DNA of 56,816 nt from contig CAQFOZ010000008.1 of NCBI GenBank assembly GCA_948788915.1, positions 1 through 56,816 on the forward strand, given 5' to 3'. Below the pieces are notes generated by a model. That model ran no database searches. It was given only the letters and a program-made list of their open reading frames with translations, and was not told where the DNA came from. This stretch comes from an uncultured Muribaculaceae bacterium (lineage in GTDB: Bacteria > Bacteroidota > Bacteroidia > Bacteroidales > Muribaculaceae). Position numbers and translations under genes: made by a program. Shown in pieces: positions 25,551-35,184 of the stretch (its first letter is position 1; each line of letters opens with the position of its first letter).

Positions 25551-27740
25551 TCAGCGAATAAACAGTAATTCGCGGTATTTTGGAAGCGGCCAGATCTCAT
25601 TATCAACCATCAGTTCAAGTTTGTCAATATGATATCTGATTGTTTCCATCTTCGGTGCTACCTCATCATGATATGCTATGGCCTTTTCCCTTTCATCTGT
25701 AAGTTTGTTTGCCTTTCGACGACAATCTACCATTGCAGATACACCACTTTTGATGGCTGAAATATGTTCGCTGATAGCCTCAATTGAAGCAAGATCCTGA
25801 GATGCTATACGGTCTGACTTGTCACCCTTGAAAAGTTCCTTTATCTTGTAGACATTATCCAGAAGAAGACTTTGATAGCGGATTGCAGCCGGTATAATAT
25901 GGTTTATTGCCAAATCACCGAGCACACGGCTCTCAATCTGTATCTTCTTTGTATACATCTCCCATTTTACCTCATTACGGGCAGCGATCTCTTTCTTGCT
26001 CAACACACCGGACTTCTCGAACATTTCTATGCTTGAGGGCCACATGTATGCATCATACATCAACGGAGCGGATGTCTCGACATCCAATCCACGACGTGCT
26101 GCCTCTTCTTTCCATTCTTCGCTATAACCGTTGCCGTCAAACTGAATGTCTCGTGACTGTATGATAAGTTTTCTGGTCTCATCAACAATTGCGTGGTTCA
26201 GTTCTTCACCGTTTGCGACACGGGCACTCACAGAGTCCGCAAAATCATTGAGTTGCGCGGCAGCCGCAGCATTCAAGGCAATCATAGCGGAAGCACAGTT
26301 TGCAGAGGAACCAACAGCACGATATTCAAATCTGTTTCCGGTAAACGCAAACGGACTGGTACGGTTACGGTCCGTATTGTCAATCATAATCTCCGGAATC
26401 TGTGCTACATCAAGGCTCATACCCTCTTTCCCTTTGACAGTAATAGCCGTGTCTCCTTCTGAACTGACTATCTTGTCCAGAATTGCCGAAAGCTGGGAGC
26501 CAAGGAACATTGAGATGATTGCAGGAGGAGCTTCATTGGCACCGAGACGGTGCGCGTTGGTTGCATTCATTATAGAAGCCTTGAGCAACGCATTGTGCTT
26601 ATAAACAGCAGCCATAACATTTGCTACAAACGCAATGAAACGGAGATTCTGGAGAGGAGTCTTTCCGGGTGCAAAAAGCATATCACCTTTGTCCGTCCCA
26701 AGACTCCAGTTATTGTGCTTGCCACTGCCGTTGATGCCGGCAAACGGTTTCTCGTGCAGAAGGACACGGAAATTATGACGCTTTGCAACCTCCTCCATAA
26801 CAGACATGAGGAGCAGGTTATGGTCGTTCGCAAGATTTGTCTCCTCAAACACCGGTGCAAGCTCAAACTGATTAGGTGCCACCTCGTTATGACGGGTCTT
26901 TGCCGGAATGCCAAGTTTGTGGGCCTCCGTTTCAAGATCAAGCATAAATGCCTCGACACGGCTTGGGATCGCACCGAAATAATGGTCGTCAAGCTGCTGG
27001 TTTTTTGCAGACTCATGTCCCATAAGGGTACGTCCCGTCATTACAAGATCCGGACGGGCCGCATACAGGGCTTCATCAACTAAAAAATACTCCTGCTCCC
27101 ATCCTAAATAACTGCTTACATGCTTCACTTCCGGATCAAAAAAGCGCGCAACTCTTGTTGCCGCCTTATCCACGCTGTTAAGAGCGCGCAACAACGGTGT
27201 CTTGTAGTCAAGGCTTTCTCCTGTATAGGAAATGAAAACAGTTGGGATACAAAGAGTATTGTCAATAATAAATGCAGGAGAAGAAATATCCCATGCCGAA
27301 TATCCGCGAGCCTCAAAAGTATTGCGGATACCACCGTTAGGAAAGCTTGAGGCATCAGGCTCTTGCTGAACAAGAAGTTTCCCGTTGAATTTTTCCACTA
27401 CTCCACCTTTGCCATCGTGTTCCACGAAAGCATCATGTTTTTCAGCGGTACTCCCGGTCAGAGGATGAAACCAGTGGGTATAATGGCGGGCACCATTATC
27501 AATTGCCCATCTTTTCATGCCTTCGGCTACACTGTCAGCAATTTCCCTGCTAAGGGGTTCTCGGTTATCTATAGCCTTTACAAGAGAGTCATAGGTGGAT
27601 TTAGGAAGATACTCAAACATTTTCTGACGGTTGAATACCTGCTTGGCATAATACTTTTCCACTCTTTCATCTGGAAGAACCACTTTCACAGCTTTGCGAC
27701 CGGCTGCTTCCTCTACACTTTTAAATCTTAAATTAGACAT
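25551..27740 (-). CDS. glnN: Type III glutamine synthetase
   Basis: It condenses ammonium and glutamate to glutamine with ATP. At 729 residues it is the large GSIII form typical of Bacteroidetes and cyanobacteria rather than the 450-residue GSI. Diagnostic segments include HWFHPLTGSTAEKHD (about 83-97), GWEQEYFLVDE (about 213-223), AGINGSGKHNNWS (about 331-343) and NRTSPFAFTGNRFEYRA (about 458-474), which carry metal and glutamate ligands. It is monocistronic. The candidate small RNA ends 50 bases past its stop on the opposite strand. Confidence 0.96.
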   Translation of the reverse strand: MSNLRFKSVEEAAGRKAVKVVLPDERVEKYYAKQVFNRQKMFEYLPKSTYDSLVKAIDNREPLSREIADSVAEGMKRWAIDNGARHYTHWFHPLTGSTAEKHDAFVEHDGKGGVVEKFNGKLLVQQEPDASSFPNGGIRNTFEARGYSAWDISSPAFIIDNTLCIPTVFISYTGESLDYKTPLLRALNSVDKAATRVARFFDPEVKHVSSYLGWEQEYFLVDEALYAARPDLVMTGRTLMGHESAKNQQLDDHYFGAIPSRVEAFMLDLETEAHKLGIPAKTRHNEVAPNQFELAPVFEETNLANDHNLLLMSVMEEVAKRHNFRVLLHEKPFAGINGSGKHNNWSLGTDKGDMLFAPGKTPLQNLRFIAFVANVMAAVYKHNALLKASIMNATNAHRLGANEAPPAIISMFLGSQLSAILDKIVSSEGDTAITVKGKEGMSLDVAQIPEIMIDNTDRNRTSPFAFTGNRFEYRAVGSSANCASAMIALNAAAAAQLNDFADSVSARVANGEELNHAIVDETRKLIIQSRDIQFDGNGYSEEWKEEAARRGLDVETSAPLMYDAYMWPSSIEMFEKSGVLSKKEIAARNEVKWEMYTKKIQIESRVLGDLAINHIIPAAIRYQSLLLDNVYKIKELFKGDKSDRIASQDLASIEAISEHISAIKSGVSAMVDCRRKANKLTDEREKAIAYHDEVAPKMETIRYHIDKLELMVDNEIWPLPKYRELLFIR

Positions 27741-27841
27741 AATATTGTATTTATTAAATTATTACCCGGCTTCGGGCTTTTATAATTTCATTAAAATCTT
27801 TTTTTTCAAAAGACAACACCGTCAGGCTACATATCAATTCA

Positions 27842-29062
27842 TTATAATTCCGAAAAGCGTTTCATTGCCTTCAGTGTGTTCTCTCTGGTATTAAAACCGG
27901 TGAGACGTATATACCCGTCTCCGCTTTCACCGAATCCTATACCCGGCGTACAGGAAATATGTTTATTCTCCAGAAGATGAGTAAACATATCCCATGAGCT
28001 TTCTCCTGTCCGGGCTTTTACCCATACATATGGCGAATACTCACCCCCGAACACTGTATAACCCAATCCAATCAAAGTGTCACGGATCAACCTTGCATTC
28101 TCAAGATAATATTCTATTGTTGCCCTAAGCTCACGCATCCCCTCCGGGGTATATAGCGCGGCAGCTCCACGCTGCACTATATATGACGCACCGTTAAACT
28201 TCGTAGACTGTCTGCGGTTCCATAGCTTGCGCAATTCTATACTGTTTCCATTTCCATCAAAACCTGATACTTTCCGGGGCACAACTGTATATCCACATCT
28301 CATCCCTGTAAATCCGGCTGTTTTTGAATAGCTTCTCACCTCTATGGCTACTTCTTCCGCCCCTTCTATCTCATATATGGATCTCGGGAATTCAGAACCA
28401 TATTCATAAGCCTCATATGCCGAATCAAATATAATCAGAGCTTTTTCTTTGCGCGCATAATCCACCCATCGCTTTAATTCCTCACGGGAATATGCAACAC
28501 CTGTAGGATTATTTGGAGAACATAATATTACGACATCCGCATGCCTGCACGGAGGAAGCGGTCTAAATCCATTCCCCTCATTACAGTCAAGATAAACAAT
28601 CTTCGACCATCTTCCATTCTCGAGTATGCCGCCTCTGCCGGACATTACTGCCGTGTCGACATACACAGGATATCCCGGATCTGCCACGGCAACCACGCTG
28701 TCATCTGAATAAATATCTCCTAAATTACCCAGATCACTTTTGGCTCCGTCACTTATAAAGATCTCGTCGGCTTTTATTGCTATTCCTCTGTCTGCATAAT
28801 CCCATTGCGCAATTGCATCCCGGAGAAAAGAGTATCCCTGTTCCGGTCCATAACCGTGGAAAGTGGCACTCGAAGCCATTTCATCTACCGCTTCGTGCAT
28901 CGCCTTTATTGCTGCCTCTGGCAAAGGACGGGTCACATCACCTATGTCCATTCGTATCACCTCCGCATCCGGATGGTTCCTACGGTATTCTGCCAATCTA
29001 CGTGCAACCTCTGCAAAAAGGTAATTCTCGGGTAATTTCTCAAAATTATCGTTTATTTTCAT
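27842..29062 (-). CDS. dapL: LL-diaminopimelate aminotransferase
   Basis: This PLP class I aminotransferase converts tetrahydrodipicolinate to LL-diaminopimelate in one step, bypassing the acyl branch of lysine and peptidoglycan synthesis. The 406-residue product shows DGAKSDLGN (about 109-117), SPNNPTGVAYSREEL, and the PLP lysine in RSYSKTAGFTGMRCGY (about 243-258). It overlaps dapF by four bases, and dapF takes its product, so the pair forms a functional unit. Confidence 0.95.
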   Translation of the reverse strand: MKINDNFEKLPENYLFAEVARRLAEYRRNHPDAEVIRMDIGDVTRPLPEAAIKAMHEAVDEMASSATFHGYGPEQGYSFLRDAIAQWDYADRGIAIKADEIFISDGAKSDLGNLGDIYSDDSVVAVADPGYPVYVDTAVMSGRGGILENGRWSKIVYLDCNEGNGFRPLPPCRHADVVILCSPNNPTGVAYSREELKRWVDYARKEKALIIFDSAYEAYEYGSEFPRSIYEIEGAEEVAIEVRSYSKTAGFTGMRCGYTVVPRKVSGFDGNGNSIELRKLWNRRQSTKFNGASYIVQRGAAALYTPEGMRELRATIEYYLENARLIRDTLIGLGYTVFGGEYSPYVWVKARTGESSWDMFTHLLENKHISCTPGIGFGESGDGYIRLTGFNTRENTLKAMKRFSEL

Positions 29063-29892
29063 TGCTCTGACGGATAATAATATATGCCCTCGGCTATAAA
29101 TTCTGCGCCTCCGGTCAAATAAACATGATTATTATCTTCTTTCCATTCAACCTGCAACATCCCTCCGGGCAACTGCAATTCCACACTCCGGCCTGTAAAA
29201 TTATTAAGCACTGATGCCACTGTCGCGGCACACGCTCCTGTGCCACATGCCAGAGTTTCTCCGGAACCCCGTTCCCACACACGCATTCTGACATGTCCGC
29301 GATCCAACACCTCCACAAATTCTATATTTGATTTTTGAGGGAATATCTCTGCTACTTCAAGTCTCGGACCGTTACGCAACACATTACTATCAGACAAATC
29401 TCCTGTAAATATCACGGCATGAGGGTTTCCCATATCAATCTGTGTTACTTCGAATGTCTTTCCATCTCCGAAAACAATCTCCCGTTTAAGATCTCCTGCC
29501 AGAGGTTTACCCATATCAACGGTTACCGATTCAACAGAGTTGTCATTTAAATTCAGTCTCAATAACTTTATGCCGGCTAAAGTCTCAAGAGTTATCTCGT
29601 TTTTATCCGTAAGCCCTTTTTCGTATACATATTTCGCTATACAACGGCTGGCATTTCCGCACATCTCGGCTTCACTTCCGTCTGCATTGAACATGCGCAT
29701 ACGGAAATCTGCAATATCTGAAGGCATTATTGCGACAAGTCCGTCGCTGCCTATTCCAAAATGTCTGTCGCTGATAAGGTGGGCAAGAGTGGGGAGATCC
29801 TTTGGGATCTCTTGCATAGCATTGATATAGATATAATCATTGCCGGCTCCGTGCATTTTGGTAAAATGCACTTTTTTAACAGTTTTCGGCAT
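29059..29892 (-). CDS. dapF: Diaminopimelate epimerase
   Basis: It epimerises LL- to meso-diaminopimelate for lysine and cell-wall synthesis. The 277-residue two-domain protein carries both catalytic cysteines: the first in EMCGNASRC (about 76-84), the second in ACGTGACA (about 216-223). HGAGNDYIYI lies near the start. A TAACTTTG box on the minus strand (29921-29928) is a probable promoter. Gene order dapF-dapL with an ATGA overlap indicates translational coupling. Confidence 0.97.
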   Translation of the reverse strand: MPKTVKKVHFTKMHGAGNDYIYINAMQEIPKDLPTLAHLISDRHFGIGSDGLVAIMPSDIADFRMRMFNADGSEAEMCGNASRCIAKYVYEKGLTDKNEITLETLAGIKLLRLNLNDNSVESVTVDMGKPLAGDLKREIVFGDGKTFEVTQIDMGNPHAVIFTGDLSDSNVLRNGPRLEVAEIFPQKSNIEFVEVLDRGHVRMRVWERGSGETLACGTGACAATVASVLNNFTGRSVELQLPGGMLQVEWKEDNNHVYLTGGAEFIAEGIYYYPSEQ

Positions 29893-29920
29893 TACCTAAC
29901 TATTTCCCATTATAATGGCG

Positions 29921-29928
29921 CAAAGTTA
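29921..29928 (-). promoter_or_regulatory. -7 promoter box of dapF-dapL
   Basis: CAAAGTTA reads TAACTTTG on the minus strand, an exact TAnnTTTG match about 30 bases upstream of the dapF ATG. Confidence 0.5.
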
Positions 29929-30034
29929 CAAAAAAAAATATCACAAACTCTAAAAAGAGATGTCATATTTTTAATAAATTTTACAAATCAAACTGTTTCA
30001 GACAATTTAATTATACGAAGGTTTAGACAGATTA

Positions 30035-31192
30035 TCAAAACAGACTTGAAACTATATCATCGGAAATCATGACTCCAGCATCTGTGAGACACAGACTGTC
30101 ACACTCCCTGACAATCCTGCCTGTTCTTATGTAAGGTCGGCACTTTTTCAAAAGCCGCTCATATTCCCTCTCACCAAATTCCTCCCGAAACCGCTTCAGA
30201 TCCAAGCCCTCTTTAACCCGCAACATGGTCATGATCATTTCCTCTCTCCTTTCATCAGACGAAAGGTGCTCCACTTCATACGACACTCTGCCATTATTGT
30301 AGGCCTTGATATCAGCATGATTCCAACGTCTGACACCATAACCGTCAAAACTATGGGAGGATGGTCCAAGCCCTATATACGGGATTCCTTCCCAATACGA
30401 CGAATTATGCACCGAGCGTCTGCCCGGTAAAGAATAATTGGAGATCTCATATCTTTCATATCCCCCATCACGCAACCGGGCGTTTATCAGACTGAACATC
30501 TCTACCGATATGTTTTCCGGCTGCTCCTCTATCTCTCCGCGCTCAAGCTGCTTTGTCAGCAGACTTCTCTCCTCATACATAAGAGAATATGCCGATATAT
30601 GTTCCGGCTTTAATCTTAAAAACTCATCAAGAGTTTTTTCAAGTGATGAAAGTGTCTGTCCCGGCAACCCGAATATCATATCGAGACTTATATTTGAAAA
30701 ATACTTTCTCAATATAACATATGCGTCATGAACCTGGGAGACATCATGTCTGCGTCCAATTGATTTCAATTCCTGATCGACCATCGACTGCACGCCCATA
30801 CTCACCCTTGAAATCCCCGCATCCCTCCACGCTTTGGCTTTATGCTCGTCCACATCATCCGGATTAACTTCAATGGTTATTTCCGGAAACATCACATCAG
30901 CCCCTGTCCGGCTTACGATTGATTCACGGACGCAATCAAGCATCCATGCCAGATCCACAACATCCATCATGGATGGAGTTCCTCCTCCTATATATATGGT
31001 AACATTACGCCATCCGTTGGTTTCAGAAACACGCAACCGCATTTCCCCCACTACGGCTTCTGCAAAAGTTTTCCAGTCTATACGTTTTAACCCGCCCACA
31101 CTGTAAAAGGAACAATAGGAACACTTCCCCCGACAAAAAGGCACATGAATATATATACCGCCGCGCTTTAATTTTTCTGAATCCCTGACCAT
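30035..31192 (-). CDS. hemW: Radical SAM heme chaperone HemW
   Basis: The protein resembles coproporphyrinogen dehydrogenase but belongs to the HemW group that binds and delivers heme. The 385-residue product has the radical SAM cluster motif Cys20-x3-Cys24-x2-Cys27 (FCRGKCSYCSF), YIGGGTPS around 67-74 and GLPGQT around 175-180. The C-terminal HemN-type domain follows. It is a single gene, divergent from the EF-G2 gene. Confidence 0.93.
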   Translation of the reverse strand: MVRDSEKLKRGGIYIHVPFCRGKCSYCSFYSVGGLKRIDWKTFAEAVVGEMRLRVSETNGWRNVTIYIGGGTPSMMDVVDLAWMLDCVRESIVSRTGADVMFPEITIEVNPDDVDEHKAKAWRDAGISRVSMGVQSMVDQELKSIGRRHDVSQVHDAYVILRKYFSNISLDMIFGLPGQTLSSLEKTLDEFLRLKPEHISAYSLMYEERSLLTKQLERGEIEEQPENISVEMFSLINARLRDGGYERYEISNYSLPGRRSVHNSSYWEGIPYIGLGPSSHSFDGYGVRRWNHADIKAYNNGRVSYEVEHLSSDERREEMIMTMLRVKEGLDLKRFREEFGEREYERLLKKCRPYIRTGRIVRECDSLCLTDAGVMISDDIVSSLF

Positions 31193-31208
31193 CGAACCTA
31201 TTTATAAT

Positions 31209-31238
31209 GAGTAAGTGTTAAAATTTGAATACTTACTT
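31209..31238. repeat. Short palindrome like the arms of copy 1
   Basis: AGTAAGTGTT (31210-31219) and AATACTTACT (31228-31237) pair at nine of ten positions. The sequence GTAAGTG-TTAAAATT resembles the terminal repeat of the element at 1113-1265 (GTAAGTGGTAAAAATT in element orientation). It may be a deletion remnant in which the two ends are joined, or an operator between hemW and the EF-G2 gene. Confidence 0.4.
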
Positions 31239-31395
31239 ATATGCTTAAAAAAACAAAAACATGTTTTATAACATATTTTTAAACAATTATTATTTGAAGA
31301 TTTTTACTAATTTGCGTTCGCTTTTGCATCCAATGCGATACAAAATTAATAGAAATTATAACAGTATTATAAGATAACTTCAAAAAACTACAAGT

Positions 31396-33552
31396 ATGAA
31401 GATCTATAAAACCAATGAAATCAAAAACATTGCGCTCCTTGGTTCCAAGGGGTCAGGAAAAACCACCCTTGCTGAATCAATGATCTATGAATGCGGTGTT
31501 ATCAAACGCCGCGGCACAGTCGAAGCCGGCAACACAGTTTCCGACTATTTCCCTGTTGAAAAAGAATATGGATATTCAGTATTCTCCACAGTATTCAATG
31601 CAGAATTCAACGGAAAGAAACTTAACATTATCGATTGTCCCGGAGCAGATGATTTTGTAGGCAACGCATATACCGCTCTTGGTGTCTGCGACATGGGTCT
31701 GATCCTTGTTGACGCTCAATATGGCGTGGAAGTCGGTACTGAAAACATATTCCGCACCACTGCCAAACTGAAAAAACCCGTCATCTTCGGTTTGAACCAG
31801 ATGGATGGAGAAAAAGCCGATTTTGAAAACGTAATGGAACAGATGCGCGAACATTTCGGAGCCCGCGTAGTGCAGATCCAATATCCGCTCGAGACTGGAC
31901 CAAACTTCCATTCAATGATAGACGTGCTTTTAATGAAAAAATATGAATGGGGTCCTGACGGCGGAACACCGACTATATCTGAGATACCGGAAGATCAGAT
32001 TGAAAAAGCTCGCGAGCTCAATCAACTGCTCGTAGAGGCTGCTGCGGAGAATGATGAGACATTAATGGAAAAATTCTTCGAGCAAGGCAGTCTGACAGAA
32101 GACGAAATGCGTGAAGGCATACGCAAAGGACTTATAGACCGTTCGATCTATCCGGTTGTGGTTCTAAGCGCCGCAAAAGACATGGGCGTTCGCCGTCTGA
32201 TGGAATTCCTCGGTAATGTTTGTCCGTTCGTTAACGAGATGCCGGCACCCGAAACCACTTCCGGTGTGGAGGTCAAGCCCGACGCCAATGGACCGCTGTC
32301 AGTATTCTTCTTCAAGACTTCAGTTGAACCGCATATCGGAGAGGTTTCCTACTTCAAGGTTATGAGCGGCACACTCAAAGCCGGTGACGATCTTGAGAAT
32401 GTTTCAAGAGGTGGCAAAGAACGGCTCGCCCAGATATTCACAGTATGCGGACAGTTGCGCAATCCTATCGATTCTCTTGAAGCTGGCGACATCGGTGCGG
32501 CCGTTAAACTTAAAGAAGTGCGCACTGGAAACACCCTGGATGCAAAAGGATGCGAATACAAATTCGATTTCATCAAATATCCGCAACCCAAATATACACG
32601 CGCAATTCGTCCGCAGACCGAAAGTGATGCCGAGAAACTTGCCGGAATACTTACCCGTATGCATGAAGAAGATCCCACTTGGATCGTAGAGCAGAGCAAA
32701 GAATTGAAGCAGACCCTTGTAAAAGGTCAAGGCGAATTCCATCTCCGCACGCTTAAATGGAGAATAGAAAACAATGAAAAACTCCCTATTGAATTCATCG
32801 ATCAAAAAATACCATATCGTGAAACCATAACAAAGGCGGCTCGTGCAGATTATCGTCATAAGAAACAATCGGGAGGTTCAGGCCAATTCGGTGAAGTGCA
32901 CCTGATTATTGAGCCATATACCGAAGGTATGCCCGAACCGGACACATATAAATTCGGAAGCCAGGAGTTCAAACTCAATGTACGTGACAAACAGGAAATT
33001 CCGCTTGAATGGGGTGGCAAACTCGTGGTTTACAACTGTATCGTTGGTGGTGCTATTGATGCCCGTTTCATTCCGGCCATCGTGAAGGGTCTTATGGACC
33101 GCATGGAGCAAGGACCGCTTACCGGATCATACGCCCGTGATGTGCGTGTTATGATTTATGACGGCAAGATGCATCCTGTTGACTCTAACGAAATCTCATT
33201 CCGTCTTGCCGGACGCAACGCGTTTTCTCAGGCTTTCAAAGCCGCAAACCCGAAAATTCTTGAGCCGGTATACGATGTGGAGGTACTTACTCCCGGCGAC
33301 ACAATGGGCGATGTAATGAGTGATCTCCAGAGTCGCAGAGCAATTATCATGGGTATGGAATCTGAAAACGGTATAGAGAAACTCTCAGCCAAAGTACCGT
33401 TGAAAGAGATGTCTTCATATTCAACATCCTTAAGCTCTATAACAGGTGGACGCAGCTCTTTCACAATGGAATTCTCATCCTACGAACTCGTACCATCAGA
33501 CGTTCAGGAAAAACTTCTCAAAGAATATGCGGAAACACAGACCGAAGAATAG
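31396..33552 (+). CDS. fusA2: EF-G paralogue EF-G2 with substituted GTPase motifs
   Basis: The protein has all EF-G domains (G domain about 1-280, II, III, IV with SGGSGQFGEVHLIIEP around 493-508, V) in 718 residues. The P-loop GSKGSGKT (16-23) is intact, but the switch-I RGIT motif reads YGYS (58-61). The switch-II motif DTPGH reads DCPGA, so the catalytic His is Ala84. The G4 motif is NQMD (134-137). This matches the Bacteroides EF-G2 type, reported to support slow translation without GTP hydrolysis during carbon limitation. It is monocistronic with a long AT-rich leader and its own terminator. Confidence 0.9.
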   Translation: MKIYKTNEIKNIALLGSKGSGKTTLAESMIYECGVIKRRGTVEAGNTVSDYFPVEKEYGYSVFSTVFNAEFNGKKLNIIDCPGADDFVGNAYTALGVCDMGLILVDAQYGVEVGTENIFRTTAKLKKPVIFGLNQMDGEKADFENVMEQMREHFGARVVQIQYPLETGPNFHSMIDVLLMKKYEWGPDGGTPTISEIPEDQIEKARELNQLLVEAAAENDETLMEKFFEQGSLTEDEMREGIRKGLIDRSIYPVVVLSAAKDMGVRRLMEFLGNVCPFVNEMPAPETTSGVEVKPDANGPLSVFFFKTSVEPHIGEVSYFKVMSGTLKAGDDLENVSRGGKERLAQIFTVCGQLRNPIDSLEAGDIGAAVKLKEVRTGNTLDAKGCEYKFDFIKYPQPKYTRAIRPQTESDAEKLAGILTRMHEEDPTWIVEQSKELKQTLVKGQGEFHLRTLKWRIENNEKLPIEFIDQKIPYRETITKAARADYRHKKQSGGSGQFGEVHLIIEPYTEGMPEPDTYKFGSQEFKLNVRDKQEIPLEWGGKLVVYNCIVGGAIDARFIPAIVKGLMDRMEQGPLTGSYARDVRVMIYDGKMHPVDSNEISFRLAGRNAFSQAFKAANPKILEPVYDVEVLTPGDTMGDVMSDLQSRRAIIMGMESENGIEKLSAKVPLKEMSSYSTSLSSITGGRSSFTMEFSSYELVPSDVQEKLLKEYAETQTEE

Positions 33553-33574
33553 TATCTTACACTAATTTGATCTT

Positions 33575-33593
33575 AGAAACTGTTTGAATTTAA
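33575..33593. repeat. Solitary arm of the palindromic element family
   Basis: AGAAACTGTTTGAATTTAA combines the arm sequences of the copies at 16.6 kb (AGAAACTGTTTAAAT) and 39.2 kb (GTGTTTGAATTTAA). No matching second arm is found nearby, so it looks like a remnant lying 22 bases after the EF-G2 stop codon. Confidence 0.4.
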
Positions 33594-33619
33594 TACACTC
33601 TTAAAATATAATACCGTGA

Positions 33620-33657
33620 AAAGAGAATCGGCAAATCAAACCGATTCTCTTTTTTTG
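33620..33657 (+). terminator. Terminator of the EF-G2 gene
   Basis: AAAGAGAATCGG and CCGATTCTCTTT form a 12-pair stem with a nine-base loop followed by TTTTTTT. Confidence 0.85.
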
Positions 33658-33749
33658 TACATAAGGCCTTTAATAATAATGTATAATTTTTGTTAATTTC
33701 ATTATGCTCCCGTGTTTTGCTCCAAACAGCGGACATTATTAAATGTTAT

Positions 33750-33765
33750 AATAACAAAAGTTATT
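33750..33765. promoter_or_regulatory. Candidate operator upstream of frc
   Basis: AATAACAAAAGTTATT is a perfect inverted repeat (AATAAC, four-base spacer, GTTATT) 55 bases before the frc ATG. The half-site geometry is that of Crp/Fnr-family operators. A near-consensus -7 sequence (TATAATTTTTG) lies upstream at about 33680. No regulator gene is adjacent. Confidence 0.35.
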
Positions 33766-33820
33766 TTAATCAAGGTTGATAACATATTTTCTAATTTTTA
33801 ATATTATAAAAAACACACCT

Positions 33821-35149
33821 ATGAACACATCAGTAAACAATGCTCCGTTGAAAGGCATTAAAGTAGTTGACTTTACAGAAGTACAATCAGGACCTTCATG
33901 CACACAGATGCTCGCATGGTTAGGAGCAGACGTAATAAAAATAGAGCGTCCGGGTGTTGGCGACGCAACTCGTAAGGAACTTCAGTTCGATCCCAACGAG
34001 CCAAGTTATTACTTCCTGCAGCTTAACAGTGACAAAAAGTCCCTCTCTCTTGACGCAAAGACCCCTGACGGCAAAGCCATTCTTACAAAACTTATCCAGG
34101 GTTGCGACATTTTTGTCGAGAATCTGCATCCGGGAGCAATCGAAAAACTTGGATTCAGTTGGGAAGCAGTTCACGCTCTTAATCCAAAATGTATTTACGG
34201 AACAATAAAGGGATTCCCTCTTTCCTCCAAATACAAAGATCTGAAAGCATACGAACCTATTGCACAGGTAACTGCCGCTGCAGCATCAACAACAGGCTGG
34301 TTTGACGGGGATTATAACATTCCTACTCAATCCGGCGCCGCCCTCGGCGACTCAAACACCGGTATGCATCTTCTGATTGGTCTTCTCGCCGCATTACAGC
34401 AAAGAAACAATACCGGAGAAGGATGCTATGTGTACCAGTCCATGCACAATGCGTGTCTGAACCTGTGCCGTATCAAAACCCGTGACCAGCTTACTCTTGA
34501 CAAGATTGGCTATCTGACACAGTTCCCGCAATATCCCGACGGTAAATTTGGAGATTGCGTTCCCCGTAGCGGAAACATAGAAGGTGGTGGTGTTCTCGGA
34601 TGGACTTATAAATGTAAACCGTCAGGAGGATATGACACGGAGGTTGATGCCAACAACTACGTTTATGTCATCCTGCAGCGCGGTGCCAAGGATTTTGAGG
34701 CAGCATGCAAGGCCATGGGATTTGAAGACTGGCTAACCAACCCGGACTTCAATACAGCAGACGCACGAGACCGAAACAAACAGGCCATTTACAAGAGAAT
34801 AGGTGAATGGACTGCAGACAAGACAAAATATGAAGTTACATCTATTCTCGGAGCAGCAGGGGTTCCGGTTGGACCGGTACTTTCCACAAAAGAGGTTATG
34901 ACCGATGAAAGCCTTTATGACGGCAACACCCTTGTACGTATAAATCAGGGAGGCAGCATTGGTGAATTCGTAACTGTAGGATGTCCTTTCACGATGAGCA
35001 GCTATCAGCCCACTTATGGTCCATGCCCGTCCCTTGGCGGAAACACAGAAGAGATTCTTACAAGCCTCGGCTACACCGCTGAACAGCAGGCCGAGTTTGC
35101 AAAGAATGGAACCACAAAACCTGTCCAGACTGCCCCGGCAGGTAAGTAA
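33821..35149 (+). CDS. frc: Formyl-CoA:oxalate CoA-transferase family protein
   Basis: It transfers CoA to oxalate, activating it for decarboxylation. The 442-residue product is a class III (CaiB/BaiF) CoA-transferase. It opens GIKVVDFTEVQSGPSCTQML, close to the Oxalobacter enzyme. The catalytic Asp lies in GDSNTGMH (about residue 176). The glycine loop, GGGGQP in well-studied Frc proteins, reads EGGGVL here, so CoA-donor specificity (formyl- or acetyl-CoA) may differ. The frame extends to a TTG at 33776, but ATG 33821 directly precedes the conserved start. It is followed by oxc. Confidence 0.92.
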   Translation: MNTSVNNAPLKGIKVVDFTEVQSGPSCTQMLAWLGADVIKIERPGVGDATRKELQFDPNEPSYYFLQLNSDKKSLSLDAKTPDGKAILTKLIQGCDIFVENLHPGAIEKLGFSWEAVHALNPKCIYGTIKGFPLSSKYKDLKAYEPIAQVTAAAASTTGWFDGDYNIPTQSGAALGDSNTGMHLLIGLLAALQQRNNTGEGCYVYQSMHNACLNLCRIKTRDQLTLDKIGYLTQFPQYPDGKFGDCVPRSGNIEGGGVLGWTYKCKPSGGYDTEVDANNYVYVILQRGAKDFEAACKAMGFEDWLTNPDFNTADARDRNKQAIYKRIGEWTADKTKYEVTSILGAAGVPVGPVLSTKEVMTDESLYDGNTLVRINQGGSIGEFVTVGCPFTMSSYQPTYGPCPSLGGNTEEILTSLGYTAEQQAEFAKNGTTKPVQTAPAGK

Positions 35150-35184
35150 ACTCAAAAAACAGACGATAGAAATTATTAAAACTC

